A model generated the notes under the pieces. It searched no databases and had not been told where the DNA came from. It saw nothing but the letters and a program-made list of their open reading frames with translations. Shown in pieces: positions 63,403 to 64,000 of a stretch of DNA of 64,000 nt. The stretch is from NCBI RefSeq assembly GCF_000758545.1, contig NZ_CP009279.1, positions 6,386,001 through 6,450,000 of the forward strand, read 5' to 3'. How positions within the stretch are numbered: position 1 is the first letter of the stretch; every line of letters starts with the position of its first letter. The DNA comes from Paenibacillus sp. FSL H7-0737 (lineage in GTDB: Bacteria > Bacillota > Bacilli > Paenibacillales > Paenibacillaceae). Position numbers and translations under genes: made by a program.

Positions 63403-64000
63403 TCAGCCCGCTGATCTAACAACGACCTCCTGCTGGCCTAAGAATTGTTTAACAATCGCATGGGCCGCATCTTTTCCCTGCTGGGCCGCGGATACAACCA
63501 TGGCCTCGCCTTTGCCTGAACCAAATATGATATCGCCAGCGGCATAAATTTGCGGATCGGAGGTTTGACAGGTGGCTTCATCCACCTTTACAACCCCACG
63601 GTCATGCACAAGGCCTAAGGAATCTATTAGATCTAGGCGACGCTTTTGACCAATAGCTATTACAACCGCATCTACAGGAATCAAGAACTCAGAACCCTCG
63701 ATCGGCATAGGTACTGGACGTCCATCTTTGCCCAGCTCCTCTGTCAGCTTCATCTGCGCACATTCCAGTCCGGTTACGTTCCCAAACTCATCACCCACGA
63801 TACGTTTCGGTAAGGTAAGCCAGTTGAACTCCACACCTTCCTGCTTCGCAAATTCATATTCAAACTCATAAGCCGTCATCTCTTCGCGGGTCCGGCGGTA
63901 GACCATTTTTACATTTGAGGCCCCCAGCCGCACTGAGCATGTAGCTGCATCAATAGCTGTATTACCCGCACCAATGACAGCGACCCGCTGACCCATCAGC
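63403..64000 (-). CDS. preT: Dihydropyrimidine dehydrogenase subunit PreT, C-terminal part (cut by window end)
   Basis: The frame is open to the right edge; about 199 residues are visible. The NAD(P)H-binding motif VAVIGAGNTAIDAATCSVRLGA is followed by YRRTREEM and, near the C-terminus, the FAD-binding IYAAGDIIFGSGKGEAMVVSAAQQGKDAA. This matches the GltD-like flavoprotein subunit that passes electrons from NADH to PreA. The N-terminal Fe-S region lies outside the window. It lies 45 bases before preA. Confidence 0.9.
   Translation of the reverse strand, partial: LMGQRVAVIGAGNTAIDAATCSVRLGASNVKMVYRRTREEMTAYEFEYEFAKQEGVEFNWLTLPKRIVGDEFGNVTGLECAQMKLTEELGKDGRPVPMPIEGSEFLIPVDAVVIAIGQKRRLDLIDSLGLVHDRGVVKVDEATCQTSDPQIYAAGDIIFGSGKGEAMVVSAAQQGKDAAHAIVKQFLGQQEVVVRSAG

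Overview
The window looks like the chromosome of an endospore-forming, motile, low-to-medium GC Firmicute, most likely a Paenibacillus. The grounds are a complete gerA-gerB-gerC-type germinant receptor operon, a Spo0E-like phosphatase, LtaS-type and SLH-anchored surface proteins, stalk-domain (copper amine oxidase N-terminal) secreted proteins, strong GGAGG ribosome sites, and a Rap/AimR/AloR-like receptor-peptide pair of the kind described in Paenibacillus. No rRNA, tRNA, transposase, prophage module or CRISPR array was seen.

Layout. 1-5081: truncated chemoreceptor, PerR-like regulator and germination operon, all on the minus strand. 5239-8751: FAD/Rieske oxidoreductase, an SDR, a roughly 750-base non-coding stretch packed with TTGCAC-TTT-GTGCAA palindromes, and an IsdG-like haem monooxygenase. 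8842-15503: MMPL transporter and a MarR-controlled heterodimeric ABC exporter. 15647-17242: an HTH/TPR receptor overlapped by a 40-residue secreted peptide gene, with its own promoter and a tandem 16-bp repeat; next to it lies a Spo0E-like gene. 17706-23168: LysR-cidA-cidB, a Gfo/Idh/MocA oxidoreductase and an XPD/DinG-like helicase with an N-terminal nuclease domain. 23452-34329: LTA synthase, MarR, chemoreceptor, MHYT-GGDEF-EAL protein, ABC exporter, and an HxlR/quinone-oxidoreductase pair. 34348-39138: a surface-protein operon preceded by two tandem terminator-containing leader elements. 39339-46822: amino-acid symporter, oxidoreductase, a Fur-box-controlled UbiA / DUF6081-like / UbiA operon, an acetate transporter behind a predicted attenuator, and a DsrE-like protein. 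46909-53224: GH65 phosphorylase with its ABC importer and AraC regulator. 53302-64000: stalk-domain proteins, PLP enzyme, aldo-keto reductase, VTT protein, and the pyrimidine-degradation operon preT-preA-hydA, cut by the window end.

The most interesting items are the receptor/peptide pair at 15.6-17.2 kb, the tandem leader elements and unusual thioredoxin-like surface proteins at 34.3-39.1 kb, the iron-box-controlled pair of UbiA enzymes with complementary altered aspartate motifs at 42-44.8 kb, the attenuator before the acetate transporter, the palindrome cluster at 7.7-8.4 kb, and a roughly 95-bp dispersed repeat present twice (43.8 and 46.2 kb).

All functional calls come from reading motifs by eye. 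No database search was run.
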